Positions 24,279 to 33,691 are shown, counted from the first letter of the stretch. The stretch is 64,000 nucleotides of DNA from Mucilaginibacter straminoryzae (GCF_022953055.1 NZ_JALJEJ010000012.1:1-64000); one strand, 5' to 3'. Notes: generated by a model from the letters alone, not told the origin. Translations and numbers: made by a program.

Positions 24279-26000
24279 TTATTTTTTGCTATCGCTCAAT
24301 TTAAAAGCGGCAATTCCGCTATCTAAATATTTCAGGTATTCTGCCACGTTGTAGTTAGCGCCCTGGGGGGGTACCAATACGTCTCCGTTAGAATTAACGA
24401 TCACATAATAAGGCTGCGAGTTCACGTTGAACTTTGAAGCTTCGTAATCAGAGTTTTTATTACCGATGGAAACAACCTTCTTTCCGCTGAAGGAAGAAAC
24501 ATACTGTTCTGCTGCCGGTAGCGGCGTTTTTTCGTCTACATATAATTCCAGCAGTACAAATTCGTCTCGCAGGCGCTTGTGCACTTCCGTATCAGACCAT
24601 ACCTCTAACTCCATTTTGCGGCAATTAGCACAATTCCAGCCGGTAAAATCTATCAATACAGGTTTATGCAATTCTTTTGAAATCTGCAAAGCCTGCTCAT
24701 AATCGTACCACTCGTTCAGCCCCTGGTGTTTACCGCGGACGAAAAGGTCTTCATATTTTTTATTCTTGATACTCACATTTTGGGTAGCGGCAGCAGGCGC
24801 AGAGCCTCCATCATTATTCAGCACAAAATCCTGCGTGGCCATCGGCGGTAAAAAACCACTTAGCGTTTTGAGCGGGGCGCCCCACATGCCGGGGATCATA
24901 TATACCACAAAAGCAAATACAATAATGGCAATGAACGTACGGGGCACCGTAAGGTGTTCCAGTTCACTATCGTGCGAAAACTTGATCTTGCCAATGAGGT
25001 ACAGGCCCAGCATCAGACCGATGGCAATCCAAAGGGCCAGGAAAATTTCACGGTCGAACCAGTTCCAGTGGTAAGCCAGGTCTACATTCGATAGGAATTT
25101 CAGCGCAAAAGCCAGCTCTACAAAACCTAAAAATACCTTAACCGTATTCAGCCATCCGCCAGATTTTGGCAGGCTTTTCAGCAACGAAGGGAATAGCGCA
25201 AACAAGGTGAATGGCAGGGCCAAGGCAAATGAGAAACCGAACATGCCCAAAGCAGGTGCCAGTCTTTCGCCTTTGGCGGCCGCATCAACCAGCAAGGTGC
25301 CGATGATCGGCCCAGTGCATGAGAAGGATACCACGGCTAACGTAGCGGCCATGAAAAATATCCCGGCGAAGCCACCCTTGTCGGCGTTTTGGTCAAGCTT
25401 ATTGCCTAAAGAGCTGGGTAGTGTAATTTCGAAAGCGCCAAGGAACGATGCCCCGAAAACAACCAGCAGCAGGAAGAAGAAGAGGTTAAATATGCCATTC
25501 GTAGCAAGCGAGTTCAGCGCATCCGAGCCGAATAATAAGGTGATGATTAACCCCAGGGCCACATAAATCACGATGATGGATACGCCATATAGCACCGACT
25601 GGAAAACTGCCTTGCTGCGGCTGCCTGCCTTCTTGGTAAAGAAGCTGACGGTTAAAGGCAGCATGGGATAGATACAAGGCATAATCAGTGCGGCAAAGCC
25701 GCCCAGAAAACCTTCTAAAAAGATCTGCCAAAGTGTTTTAGGTTTTTCTTCCGCTGCCTTTGCTTTTTGCACGGTCGCCTTGGCCGGGGCTGCAGTTACC
25801 TGCGCTGCTTTTTTCTTTGCTTCGGCAATACTATCCGCAGGGGTAGTAATCGGTGTAAAATCTACGCCCGAAGTAGAAACGGTGTCGGCAGTTTGAAGTG
25901 TTGCCGCAACTGCAGGTTGATGGCCGCAAATAAAAAGCAGTATTACCAATAATACTGCTGTAAATGATTTATGAAAATATCGGTGCTGAACGCTAACCAT
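24279..26000 (-). CDS. dsbD: DsbD-type thiol:disulfide interchange protein (membrane + thioredoxin domains)
   Basis: A 573-residue protein with a signal peptide at about 10-32, an Ala/Lys-rich linker, eight membrane helices (about 90-370) and a C-terminal thioredoxin-like domain with WNCANC. The membrane segments hold the conserved Cys-Pro features (MPCIYPMLPLTVSFFTKKAG and SFSCTGPIIGTLL). It carries electrons from cytosolic thioredoxin to the periplasm. It lacks the N-terminal DsbD domain, which is encoded separately just upstream at 26014-26460. Confidence 0.94.
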   Translation of the reverse strand: MVSVQHRYFHKSFTAVLLVILLFICGHQPAVAATLQTADTVSTSGVDFTPITTPADSIAEAKKKAAQVTAAPAKATVQKAKAAEEKPKTLWQIFLEGFLGGFAALIMPCIYPMLPLTVSFFTKKAGSRSKAVFQSVLYGVSIIVIYVALGLIITLLFGSDALNSLATNGIFNLFFFLLLVVFGASFLGAFEITLPSSLGNKLDQNADKGGFAGIFFMAATLAVVSFSCTGPIIGTLLVDAAAKGERLAPALGMFGFSFALALPFTLFALFPSLLKSLPKSGGWLNTVKVFLGFVELAFALKFLSNVDLAYHWNWFDREIFLALWIAIGLMLGLYLIGKIKFSHDSELEHLTVPRTFIAIIVFAFVVYMIPGMWGAPLKTLSGFLPPMATQDFVLNNDGGSAPAAATQNVSIKNKKYEDLFVRGKHQGLNEWYDYEQALQISKELHKPVLIDFTGWNCANCRKMELEVWSDTEVHKRLRDEFVLLELYVDEKTPLPAAEQYVSSFSGKKVVSIGNKNSDYEASKFNVNSQPYYVIVNSNGDVLVPPQGANYNVAEYLKYLDSGIAAFKLSDSKK

Positions 26001-26013
26001 TTTAAACCCTTCG

Positions 26014-26460
26014 TTATTTAACAGCTACAGAAAATTGTACGTTATCCGGCGGCAGGCATTGTTTATCGTTACAAACCATAAATTCAAGCTCGCCTTTTAC
26101 TACCGCGTTTGGCTTTTTCAGTTTCACGCGTTGCTGAAAGATCACCTCATTTTCGAAGTAACTTACATTCATTTTAAACGCATCTTCGAATTTGGTAACC
26201 GGTTTTGGTTCGGCGGTTTTACCCACCATGGTGTAATCTTTAGAAGCCGGGAACTTAAAGGAGGTTTTTACCGGGCCGCCGTCTTTCACGTTCTGCGAAT
26301 ACAGGTGCCAGCCCTGATCGATAGTTGCTTTAATAAAAATAACAGCTTCCTGGTTGTTTAGCTTCTTGGCAGCGTATGACCATTTCACCGGGTTTAAAAT
26401 CTGCGCGTTCACAGCGGTGCAGACCATTACTGCCACTACGGCTAAAAATAATTTTCTCAT
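26014..26460 (-). CDS. stand-alone N-terminal DsbD-like domain, exported
   Basis: A 148-residue protein from ATG 26460 with a signal peptide at about 1-20 (ending VNAQ). The body is an immunoglobulin-like DsbD alpha domain, and its end has the CNDKQCLPP motif with the redox cysteine pair. It should accept electrons from the membrane DsbD 13 bp downstream. Together they form a split DsbD. It begins 1 bp after the birA stop codon, so the three genes are probably one unit. Confidence 0.88.
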   Translation of the reverse strand: MRKLFLAVVAVMVCTAVNAQILNPVKWSYAAKKLNNQEAVIFIKATIDQGWHLYSQNVKDGGPVKTSFKFPASKDYTMVGKTAEPKPVTKFEDAFKMNVSYFENEVIFQQRVKLKKPNAVVKGELEFMVCNDKQCLPPDNVQFSVAVK

Positions 26461-26461
26461 G

Positions 26462-27232
26462 TCAGTCAAATAAAAATTCTACTTCTTTTAAATTATATTT
26501 TTTAATGATACCATTGGTTTGTATCTCCAGCAAACCCGAATGATCGACTCCCTTGATCACACCACGGTACGTTTCTTCTTCAGACCGGTATCGCCGCTCT
26601 TCGTTTAATCCTAACAGACGGTCTAGGTAAGCGATGTTGATTTCATCCGTCTTTCCTGCTTTCAGCTTCAGGTACCAGGCTTCTATATGCCGGCAAATTT
26701 CTGATAATACTGCCTTTAAATCATAATCTCTTTGTAAGATTTGTTTAAGCGATACGGCGCGGGGCAGGTTTTCAGGGAATTGGGGCTGGTTTACGTTAAG
26801 CCCAATCCCGATTACCGAATTGTTGATGCGCTTGCCCTGAACAGAATTTTCGATCAGGATACCGCCTAACTTCTTCTCGCCGTAGTAAATATCATTCGGC
26901 CATTTAATCTGATAACTTAGCCCGGATGTTTGCTTTAGTGCTTTAACAGTGGCAATACTTACAACTTGGGTTAGCTGAAATTGGTCATTTAAGGGTAAAA
27001 ATAACGGCTTTAGTAAAATGCTGATGGTAAGATTGTTGCCTTTTTCGGCAAACCAACCATTTTTGTATTGTCCTCGCCCGGCGTATTGTTCTTCTGCCAT
27101 AATGACCGTTCCTTCGGGTAATGGCTCAGAATTTGACAATATCTTTTTAAGATAGTTATTCGTAGAATCAACCTGTTTCAGGGTTACTAAATTTTGTCCA
27201 ACAAATAATCCTGAAAATATGTTATTTTGCAA
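26462..27232 (-). CDS. birA: biotin--[acetyl-CoA-carboxylase] ligase
   Basis: A biotin protein ligase without an N-terminal DNA-binding domain, so it is not expected to be a repressor. The active-site motif EQYAGRGQYKNGWFAEKG binds biotinyl-AMP, and IKWPNDIYYGEKKLGGILIE is the KWPND signature. I place the start at the TTG at 27232 (LQNNIFSG...); an earlier TTG at 27265 is possible. It is divergent from rsfS with about 48 bp between and heads the unit with the split DsbD genes. Confidence 0.93.
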   Translation of the reverse strand: MQNNIFSGLFVGQNLVTLKQVDSTNNYLKKILSNSEPLPEGTVIMAEEQYAGRGQYKNGWFAEKGNNLTISILLKPLFLPLNDQFQLTQVVSIATVKALKQTSGLSYQIKWPNDIYYGEKKLGGILIENSVQGKRINNSVIGIGLNVNQPQFPENLPRAVSLKQILQRDYDLKAVLSEICRHIEAWYLKLKAGKTDEINIAYLDRLLGLNEERRYRSEEETYRGVIKGVDHSGLLEIQTNGIIKKYNLKEVEFLFD

Positions 27233-27280
27233 TGTACAAACGTTATAGAAAACCAAATCGTTCAAAACTAATTCTTTTTG

Positions 27281-27655
27281 ATGGTAAAAAACAAAGCGAT
27301 AAATGAATCCGCTTACATTTCTGAGTTAGCCATCCACGGTATTCAGGAAAAGAAAGGGAATGAAATAGTAAGATTAGATCTTAAAAATGTCTTCAGCTCA
27401 GTATCCGATTATTTTGTGATTTGCCACGCTGATTCCAGCACCCAGGTTAAAGCAATAGCCGATAGCGTAGAAGAAGAGATATATAAAGAGCTGCATCAGC
27501 AGCCATGGCGTAAAGAAGGGTTCGAGAACGCCGAATGGATTTTACTGGACTACATTGATGTTGTTGTCCATATATTCAGAACCGATAAACGTGAATTTTA
27601 TGGTGTAGAGGATTTGTGGGGTGATGCTGAAATAAAGTATTATAAAAGCGCTTAA
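27281..27655 (+). CDS. rsfS: ribosomal silencing factor RsfS
   Basis: A 124-residue protein that binds uL14 and blocks subunit joining. Family signatures DYFVICHADSSTQVKAIAD and GFENAEWILLDYIDVVVHIF...REFY.LEDLWGDAE-like end are present. Start is ATG 27281, directly after a TTG. It lies divergent to birA and 61 bp before ftsH. Confidence 0.96.
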   Translation: MVKNKAINESAYISELAIHGIQEKKGNEIVRLDLKNVFSSVSDYFVICHADSSTQVKAIADSVEEEIYKELHQQPWRKEGFENAEWILLDYIDVVVHIFRTDKREFYGVEDLWGDAEIKYYKSA

Positions 27656-27716
27656 ACCGTACCATCCGCTCCTTTTCCCGCAAATTAATTTAGATTGCAT
27701 CGTTTGAGCTAAAAAC

Positions 27717-29804
27717 ATGAAAGACAATAAAACAGATAAGCCTAAAAATATCCGCCGAATATCTAATAAGAAGATAACGCCTAAACCACCTAAATTTAAC
27801 ATTATGTGGCTTTATGCTGTTATTATTCTGGCATTACTGGTAGTGCCAATGATATTAAACAGCGGTACAGGCAAACAGATCAGCGCGCAGCGTTTCCAAT
27901 CTGAAATGCTGAAACAGCACGACGTTGATAAAATAGTTGCCTATAAAGACGGCGACCTGGTAGTGGCAGAAGTTTACCTGAAAAAAGAGGCGCTTGGAAA
28001 ACCGCAGTACAGCGACATCCGCGATCAGCGCTCATTTAACGTAAATAGTGGCCCGCAATACACCTTTACAGATGCTTCTTACGAAAGTATCAAACAAACG
28101 ATCAGTGCTGCTGAAAAAGACATTCCGGATGCAGAGAAAACGCCTATCCAATTTGTACAGCACGAAAACCTGCTATCGAACTGGTTGGTACAGGGCGTAA
28201 TTATCATGGTGCTTTTTGCAGGCGTTTGGTTATACATTATGCGCCGCATGAGCGGTGGCTCTGGCGGTGGCCCGGGCGGTCAGATCTTCAGCATCGGTAA
28301 ATCTAAAGCTACGCTGTTCGATAAAGAATCGCAGGTGAACGTAACTTTCAATGATGTTGCCGGATTAGAAGAAGCCAAACAAGAGGTGATGGAAATCGTT
28401 GATTTCCTGAAGAACCCTAAAAAATATACCAACTTGGGTGGTAAAATCCCGAAAGGTGCGTTGCTGGTAGGTTCACCAGGTACTGGTAAAACACTACTGG
28501 CTAAAGCCGTTGCCGGTGAGGCGCAGGTGCCATTTTTCTCGCTGTCAGGTTCAGACTTTGTGGAGATGTTCGTGGGCGTTGGTGCATCACGTGTGCGCGA
28601 CTTGTTCCGCCAGGCAAAAGACAAAGCACCTTGTATCATTTTCATTGACGAGATTGACGCCATCGGCCGTGCCCGTGGCAAGAACAATATTGTCGGCGGT
28701 AACGACGAGCGCGAAAATACGCTGAACCAGTTACTGGTAGAGATGGACGGCTTCGGTACGGATTCTGGTATCATCATCATGGCAGCTACTAACCGTCCGG
28801 ATGTATTAGACTCTGCGCTGCTTCGTCCGGGCCGTTTTGACCGTCAGATCTCTATTGATAAACCAGACTTGGTTGGCCGCGAGCAAATCTTTAAAGTACA
28901 CTTGAAACCGTTAAAGCTGGCAGGTGATGTGGAAGCTAAAAAGCTTTCTGCACAAACCCCTGGTTTTGCCGGCGCAGAGATTGCCAATGTTTGTAACGAG
29001 GCTGCGTTAATTGCGGCCCGTAAAGACAAAGAGGCGATTGATATGCAAGACTTCCAGGATGCGATTGACCGTGTGATTGGTGGTCTGGAGAAAAAGAACA
29101 AAATTATCTCTCCCGAAGAGAAACGCATTGTGGCCTACCACGAAGCTGGTCATGCTATTGCAGGCTGGTTCCTGGAACATGCCGATCCGCTGGTGAAGGT
29201 ATCTATTGTTCCGCGTGGTGTTGCTGCGTTAGGTTATGCACAATATCTGCCGAAAGAACAATTCTTACATACTACGGAACAACTAGTAGACGAGATGACC
29301 GTATCTATGGGTGGCCGTGCTGCGGAAGACCTGGTGTTCGGTAAAATTTCAACCGGTGCATTGAGCGACTTAGAGCGCATCACCAAATTGGCTTATGCCA
29401 TGGTGAAGATCTACGGTATGAACGATAAGGTGGGTAACCTTTCTTTCTATGATCCGCAAGGCGAGTACCAGTTTAACAAGCCTTATTCTGATACCACAGC
29501 AGAGTTGATTGACGAAGAAGTGCGTAAAATGATTGACGAGGTTTACCAGCGTACCAAAACCCTTTTGGATGAAAAACGCGAAGGTTTGGAAAAACTGGCT
29601 GCGAAGCTTTTAGAGAAAGAAGTATTGTTCCAGTCTGACCTGGAAGAGCTGTTAGGCAAGCGTCCGTTTGATACGCGTACCACTTATGATAAGTTTGTAA
29701 ATGGCGAAGCGGCATTAAATCCGGAAAAAGATAACAATGCGATACCAGAAGAGGTAACAAATCCAGGCACTGCCCGTATAGAGGAGCAGGGGCCCAATGT
29801 CTAA
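27717..29804 (+). CDS. ftsH: ATP-dependent zinc metalloprotease FtsH
   Basis: A 695-residue inner-membrane AAA+ protease. Two membrane helices flank a periplasmic domain (about 30-160), a Gly-rich linker follows (about 175-190), then Walker A GSPGTGKTLLAKAVAG, Walker B IIFIDEIDAIGR, the SRH arginines and the zinc motif HEAGH. The C-terminal tail is acidic. It degrades misfolded membrane and short-lived proteins. It may be co-transcribed with rsfS and is followed by a terminator. Confidence 0.98.
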   Translation: MKDNKTDKPKNIRRISNKKITPKPPKFNIMWLYAVIILALLVVPMILNSGTGKQISAQRFQSEMLKQHDVDKIVAYKDGDLVVAEVYLKKEALGKPQYSDIRDQRSFNVNSGPQYTFTDASYESIKQTISAAEKDIPDAEKTPIQFVQHENLLSNWLVQGVIIMVLFAGVWLYIMRRMSGGSGGGPGGQIFSIGKSKATLFDKESQVNVTFNDVAGLEEAKQEVMEIVDFLKNPKKYTNLGGKIPKGALLVGSPGTGKTLLAKAVAGEAQVPFFSLSGSDFVEMFVGVGASRVRDLFRQAKDKAPCIIFIDEIDAIGRARGKNNIVGGNDERENTLNQLLVEMDGFGTDSGIIIMAATNRPDVLDSALLRPGRFDRQISIDKPDLVGREQIFKVHLKPLKLAGDVEAKKLSAQTPGFAGAEIANVCNEAALIAARKDKEAIDMQDFQDAIDRVIGGLEKKNKIISPEEKRIVAYHEAGHAIAGWFLEHADPLVKVSIVPRGVAALGYAQYLPKEQFLHTTEQLVDEMTVSMGGRAAEDLVFGKISTGALSDLERITKLAYAMVKIYGMNDKVGNLSFYDPQGEYQFNKPYSDTTAELIDEEVRKMIDEVYQRTKTLLDEKREGLEKLAAKLLEKEVLFQSDLEELLGKRPFDTRTTYDKFVNGEAALNPEKDNNAIPEEVTNPGTARIEEQGPNV

Positions 29805-29821
29805 TATTTTAGTTATTGGAG

Positions 29822-29858
29822 AAGCCATGGTGTTCGCGCATCATGGCTTTCTTTTTTT
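29822..29858 (+). terminator. rho-independent terminator after ftsH
   Basis: An 8-bp stem AAGCCATG/CATGGCTT with a partly paired loop runs into TCTTTTTTTAAT, just before the next ATG. Confidence 0.8.
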
Positions 29859-29861
29859 AAT

Positions 29862-30503
29862 ATGAATATCCGTAACACCACACCGAAAGAACAACTGCTA
29901 AAAAAGATCCGGAAGGCTTTGTTAGAGAAGCGGGATAACCCGTACCCTAACCTGGAGGAGCTGCCGCTATACCCGGAGACGGATGAATTACCCGAAGTGC
30001 TGTTTGCAGAGAACCTGCAAAACGTAGCCGGTCAGTTTGTTTTTTGTGAAGACGAGATACAGTTTATCGAGAACTTGTTGACGCTGGCCGAGCAGCGTAA
30101 GTGGCATAAAATCTATTGCTGGGAGCCTGCTTTGCAGGAATTGCTTAACCAGTACGAATATCCTTACTACGCCACCGATAAGGATTTTGACCAGGCAGAA
30201 GTGGGCTTTACCCTTTGCGAAGCTTTGGTAGCCCGCAATGGCAGCGTATTGGTTTCCAATGCGAATTCAGCCGGTCGCCGCTTAAGTATTTATCCTCCCG
30301 TGCATATCGTACTGGCCTATACTTCGCAATTGGTAATGGACGTGAAAGACGCCCTTCAACTAATGAAACAAAAATATGGCGCAGACTTGCCGTCGATGCT
30401 TTCTTTTATTACAGGGCCAAGCCGCACGGCAGATATTGAGAAGACGCTGGTACTCGGCGCACATGGGCCGAAAGAGCTATTTGTATTTATGCTTGACGGA
30501 TAG
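29862..30503 (+). CDS. LUD domain protein (LutC/YkgG-like)
   Basis: A 213-residue LUD-domain protein. Conserved segments FTLCEALVARNGSVLVSNA, RRLSIYPPVHIVLA and SFITGPSRTADIEKTLVLGAHGPKEL fit the LutC/YkgG family, which in other bacteria is part of the lactate utilisation complex. No lutA or lutB is adjacent, so its role here is uncertain. The ATG directly follows the ftsH terminator T-run, so it needs its own promoter or read-through. Confidence 0.9.
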   Translation: MNIRNTTPKEQLLKKIRKALLEKRDNPYPNLEELPLYPETDELPEVLFAENLQNVAGQFVFCEDEIQFIENLLTLAEQRKWHKIYCWEPALQELLNQYEYPYYATDKDFDQAEVGFTLCEALVARNGSVLVSNANSAGRRLSIYPPVHIVLAYTSQLVMDVKDALQLMKQKYGADLPSMLSFITGPSRTADIEKTLVLGAHGPKELFVFMLDG

Positions 30504-30895
30504 CTTCATTTAGAGGCGAGAGATGAGAGACAAGAGCCAAGAGTCAGGAATCAAGAGATTAGCGGGTACTGATCGAGTGACGAGCCACCTGAAATAAAGA
30601 AAGCGGCGCTTGTTTCGACTACATGCACCGCTTTCGTGGAGTTAGGTTTAGGTTGCGGGATTGAATCCGTATGTTTATTGATTGCCCCTAAATACTGATA
30701 CTTCATCACATCCCATTTAACACCACTATTGAGACCAATCAAAATTGCATCGATTTGTTGATCTAAATTACGCTGAACTAACGGATTTGCGCTGTAGGTT
30801 TTAACCAGATTATTACCGTTAAAACACGGTATTCCTTATCTTTAAGTTGCTTATACTTGTGTACTTTATTCAACTTAAATTATATTGATTACCCT
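30504..30895. other. gene-poor region with repeats and a decayed-looking frame
   Basis: Contains CAAGAGCCAAGAG-type repeats (about 30531-30560), related to those at 22965, and a minus-strand open frame without a start codon (30551-30835). The plus-strand start of the next gene follows. Confidence 0.5.
30551..30835 (-). pseudogene. possible gene remnant, open frame without a start
   Basis: On the minus strand about 94 codons stay open from a TAA at 30836-30838 to a TGA at 30551. Codon choice and residue composition look coding (for example NPLVQRNLDQQIDAILIGLN and GVKWDVMKYQYLGAI). There is no ATG before residue 42 or so. It may be the 3' fragment of a decayed gene. I cannot name the parent family. 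Confidence 0.3.
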
Positions 30896-31264
30896 ATGTC
30901 GAAGAAAATTGACAAAGCCCTTGCCAAGCGCATGATCCAGGGCTACAAAAAACAAAACAATGGCCATAGTACAACTCGTGCCGGTCAGAAATTAAGCGGC
31001 TTTTTGGTTGACCGGGCTTCACTCGAAGAGATACTGAAACACCCGGATAATTATGATGGTATCCATTTCTATATTGCTAAGCATCACGAGCATGTTGATA
31101 AGAATGACAATGTGATTGCTATGGTTTTTGCCGGTGCAAAGCGTAATCCTAAGTATGCTGGCGCAGATGGTAAAGGTGACCCGGGAGAGCCGCCTTACAC
31201 CAATGGCGACCCGTATGATCATAGCGATTCATGCCCTGATAACTGCGGAGATTTGCCATACTAA
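30896..31264 (+). CDS. hypothetical protein, 122 aa, with acidic Cys/Pro tail
   Basis: From ATG 30896 (an upstream GTG at 30857 would add residues from the leader). The N-terminus is basic and helical (KKIDKALAKRMIQGYK), the middle contains an aromatic/His-rich segment (GIHFYIAKHHEHVDK), and the last 35 residues are rich in Gly, Pro and Asp with two Cys (CPDNC). No signal peptide. Not recognised. A 15-bp hairpin follows at 31296-31328, and the tandem membrane proteins come next. Confidence 0.7.
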   Translation: MSKKIDKALAKRMIQGYKKQNNGHSTTRAGQKLSGFLVDRASLEEILKHPDNYDGIHFYIAKHHEHVDKNDNVIAMVFAGAKRNPKYAGADGKGDPGEPPYTNGDPYDHSDSCPDNCGDLPY

Positions 31265-31295
31265 GAGTCACTATTCAAATCTAAGTAACACGACG

Positions 31296-31328
31296 CTGAT
31301 TGGCCTGTTAAACTAACGGGCCAATCAG
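31296..31328 (+). terminator. strong hairpin, terminator-like
   Basis: A 15-bp stem (CTGATTGGCCTGTTA with TAACGGGCCAATCAG, one G-T wobble) and a 3-nt loop. The 3' T-run is weak (TTAAGG), so it may be an mRNA-stabilising or attenuating structure between the 122-aa gene and the membrane-protein genes. Confidence 0.55.
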
Positions 31329-31349
31329 TTAAGGAAATTATATTATTTG

Positions 31350-32018
31350 ATGTTTGAGATATTTAGGAGTTTAAGAGCAGAGTGGCTTGTTTATATGTCC
31401 GTGTTGCTAACGACCTCGGTTGTTGCAATGATTCGTTATAGATATCTATCTGTTGCATTTAAGTCTACCGCGATTTTAATGCCCTTAACTTTTATAAATG
31501 AAACAGTTGCGAAAATATTGGCCAGAACAGTTCATAATAATCTAATCTGTAGCCATGTACTAACACCTTTTGAATTTACTTGCATTTCTCTTACTTATTA
31601 TCATTTTCTTAAAAACGTTACAACAAAAAAAGCTATTGGACTTTTCATTCCTATATTTTGTGTTTTTGATATTATAAATGCTATCTGGATACAAAGAGGG
31701 CAATTTGCAAGTAATAGTATATTAACGGAGCTTATTTTTTTTGTGGTATATGCTATGTTGAGTTATAAACAATTAATTCTTTCTGATGAAGAAAGAAGTT
31801 TGGCCATGCAGCCTATTTTTTGGCTTTCTACTGCTTGGCTACTTTTTGGCTCTACCATTTTTCTAAAATGGGCTTTGCAAAACTATGTCGTTGCTCACCA
31901 CATTAAGCAGGATATTCTTCACCATTTGTTAACATACATGAACATCCTGCTGTATTTATTGATCCTTGTAGCGTTAGTTATTGATAAAGATGAAAAGAAG
32001 AGATTTAAATATAGATGA
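31350..32018 (+). CDS. multi-pass membrane protein, first of a tandem pair
   Basis: About 222 residues from ATG 31350 with six or seven hydrophobic segments. It matches the next gene along its whole length; I estimate about two thirds identical residues. Shared blocks include ETVAK.LARTVHNNLICSH, YYHFL, IQRG.FASNSIL and MQPIFW.STAWLLFGST. I do not recognise the family. The DNA is visibly more AT-rich than its paralogue. A 29-codon frame overlaps its stop by ATGA (32015-32104). Confidence 0.8.
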   Translation: MFEIFRSLRAEWLVYMSVLLTTSVVAMIRYRYLSVAFKSTAILMPLTFINETVAKILARTVHNNLICSHVLTPFEFTCISLTYYHFLKNVTTKKAIGLFIPIFCVFDIINAIWIQRGQFASNSILTELIFFVVYAMLSYKQLILSDEERSLAMQPIFWLSTAWLLFGSTIFLKWALQNYVVAHHIKQDILHHLLTYMNILLYLLILVALVIDKDEKKRFKYR

Positions 32019-32226
32019 AATCTTTCAAGCTCTCTTCCTTTTCCATAAACATTAGCTTACTGGTTTTTTGTGTAAAGCAGCAAAATCAAGACCTAACGAC
32101 ATAGGGAAATCAATATTAATTAAAGTGCGGGAAGGGCGTTATTAGAAGCACAATTTTAGGTGTGCTGATTAAGCATTATTAGACTGGTCTCGAGATCAAG
32201 ATGATATTAATTAGTCGTCTTTTTAT

Positions 32227-32895
32227 ATGATGCAAGAATTAAAAAGGTTAGAAGCTGATTATATAGTTTATATGCTGTTACTGCTGTTTACAGCGATTAT
32301 CAGTATGATACGATACAAGCGTTTAACCCCGGCTTTTAAGGTAACAGCCATATTAATGCCAATAACTTTTGTCGATGAGACGGTTGCAAAAGTACTTGCC
32401 CGTACAGTTCATAATAACCTGATTTGTAGTCACATATTGAGGTTATTCGAATTTACGCTGGTATCGCTAACATATTATCATTTTCTTGAGGACGAAAGGA
32501 TAAAAAAAGTTATACGGGTACTTATTCCAGTTTACTGTTTTTTTGTGATTTTAAACGCCGTTTATATTCAACGGGGCAAATTTGCAAGCAATTCGATTTT
32601 AATAGGACTGATCGCTTTCATCGTTTACGCAATACTAAGCTACAAGCAACTAATTTTGACTTCTGAAGAAAAGAGCTTGACTATGCAACCTATTTTTTGG
32701 AACTCAACTGCTTGGTTACTATTTGGCTCCACTGTTTTTCTTAAATTCGGTCTGCAAAACTACTTTGTCGCGCATCATATCAATCAAGATATTTTGTATG
32801 ACCTATTAACCTACATGAACATCCTGTTGTATTCACTGATTTTGGTTGCGATATTGATTGATAAAAATGAGAAAAGAAGGTTTGGATATCAATAA
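32227..32895 (+). CDS. multi-pass membrane protein, second of a tandem pair
   Basis: A 222-residue paralogue of the preceding gene, with six or seven membrane segments and the same conserved ETVAKVLARTVHNNLICSH block. Its last codons overlap the start of the histidine kinase gene by 29 bp, so the two are translationally coupled. Because the kinase has almost no sensor domain, this protein could supply the sensory part; that is inference from context. Confidence 0.82.
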   Translation: MMQELKRLEADYIVYMLLLLFTAIISMIRYKRLTPAFKVTAILMPITFVDETVAKVLARTVHNNLICSHILRLFEFTLVSLTYYHFLEDERIKKVIRVLIPVYCFFVILNAVYIQRGKFASNSILIGLIAFIVYAILSYKQLILTSEEKSLTMQPIFWNSTAWLLFGSTVFLKFGLQNYFVAHHINQDILYDLLTYMNILLYSLILVAILIDKNEKRRFGYQ

Positions 32896-33691
32896 TGATA
32901 TCATAACGGTAGTATTTATTGCGTGTCTCTTCTTTGCTTTAATTGTAAGCTTCCTTATTTTTTTCGTAGTGCTGTATAATCGACGCCAGGCCCGTAACCG
33001 GCGCGAGAAAGCAGATCTGCAGTCGCATTACAAACAGGAGTTGTTAAAAACCCAGATAGAAGTGCAGGACCAGACGCTGAGCTACATCAGCCGCGAAATA
33101 CACGATAACATCACGCAGGTACTTTCATTCGTCAAGCTTTCATTAGGTGTTAAAACTGCTGACCCCGAGCAAAACCGGGCAAAGATCAACGAGAGCCGCG
33201 AGTTGCTGGCACAAGCCATTAATGATCTGCGCGACCTTTCTAAAAGCCTCAGTTTCGACTCGATCAAGGCGATGGGGTTAACGAATACACTCGAGCGCGA
33301 GATCAAACGCATTAATAACAGCGGGCTGATCACCGTCACGCTCCAGGTAGATGGTGAGGCATATACATTAGGCGAAAAACGTGAGTTGGTGATCTTCCGG
33401 ATTTTCCAGGAATCTGTTAACAACGCGCTGAAACACGCCAACGCCAAACAGATGAAAGTGGAGTTGCTATATTCCGAAAAAGTGTTTAATTTAACCATTT
33501 CTGATAATGGCGAGGGGTTTGATACCCGGATATTGAATGATTTTGAAGGCTCTGGCTTAAACAATATGTTAAACCGGGCTAAATTGATTGGTGCAAAAGC
33601 CAATATAGAAAGTGCAGTAGGTAAAGGTTGCCGTATCAGTTTAACCCTTGATGAAGTAATACAGCAAATTTATGCTGACGGAACCTATTGA
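32867..33691 (+). CDS. sensor histidine kinase, HisKA_3/NarL type
   Basis: A 274-residue kinase from ATG 32867. A single membrane helix (about 12-36) follows a very short N-terminus, so no periplasmic sensor exists. The dimerisation/phospho-acceptor region holds REIHDNITQVLSF (H79), and the ATPase domain has the N-box FQESVNNALKHA and ISDNGEGFD. It should phosphorylate the response regulator that begins 20 bp before its stop codon. Input probably comes from the coupled membrane proteins upstream. Confidence 0.94.
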   Translation: MRKEGLDINNDIITVVFIACLFFALIVSFLIFFVVLYNRRQARNRREKADLQSHYKQELLKTQIEVQDQTLSYISREIHDNITQVLSFVKLSLGVKTADPEQNRAKINESRELLAQAINDLRDLSKSLSFDSIKAMGLTNTLEREIKRINNSGLITVTLQVDGEAYTLGEKRELVIFRIFQESVNNALKHANAKQMKVELLYSEKVFNLTISDNGEGFDTRILNDFEGSGLNNMLNRAKLIGAKANIESAVGKGCRISLTLDEVIQQIYADGTY

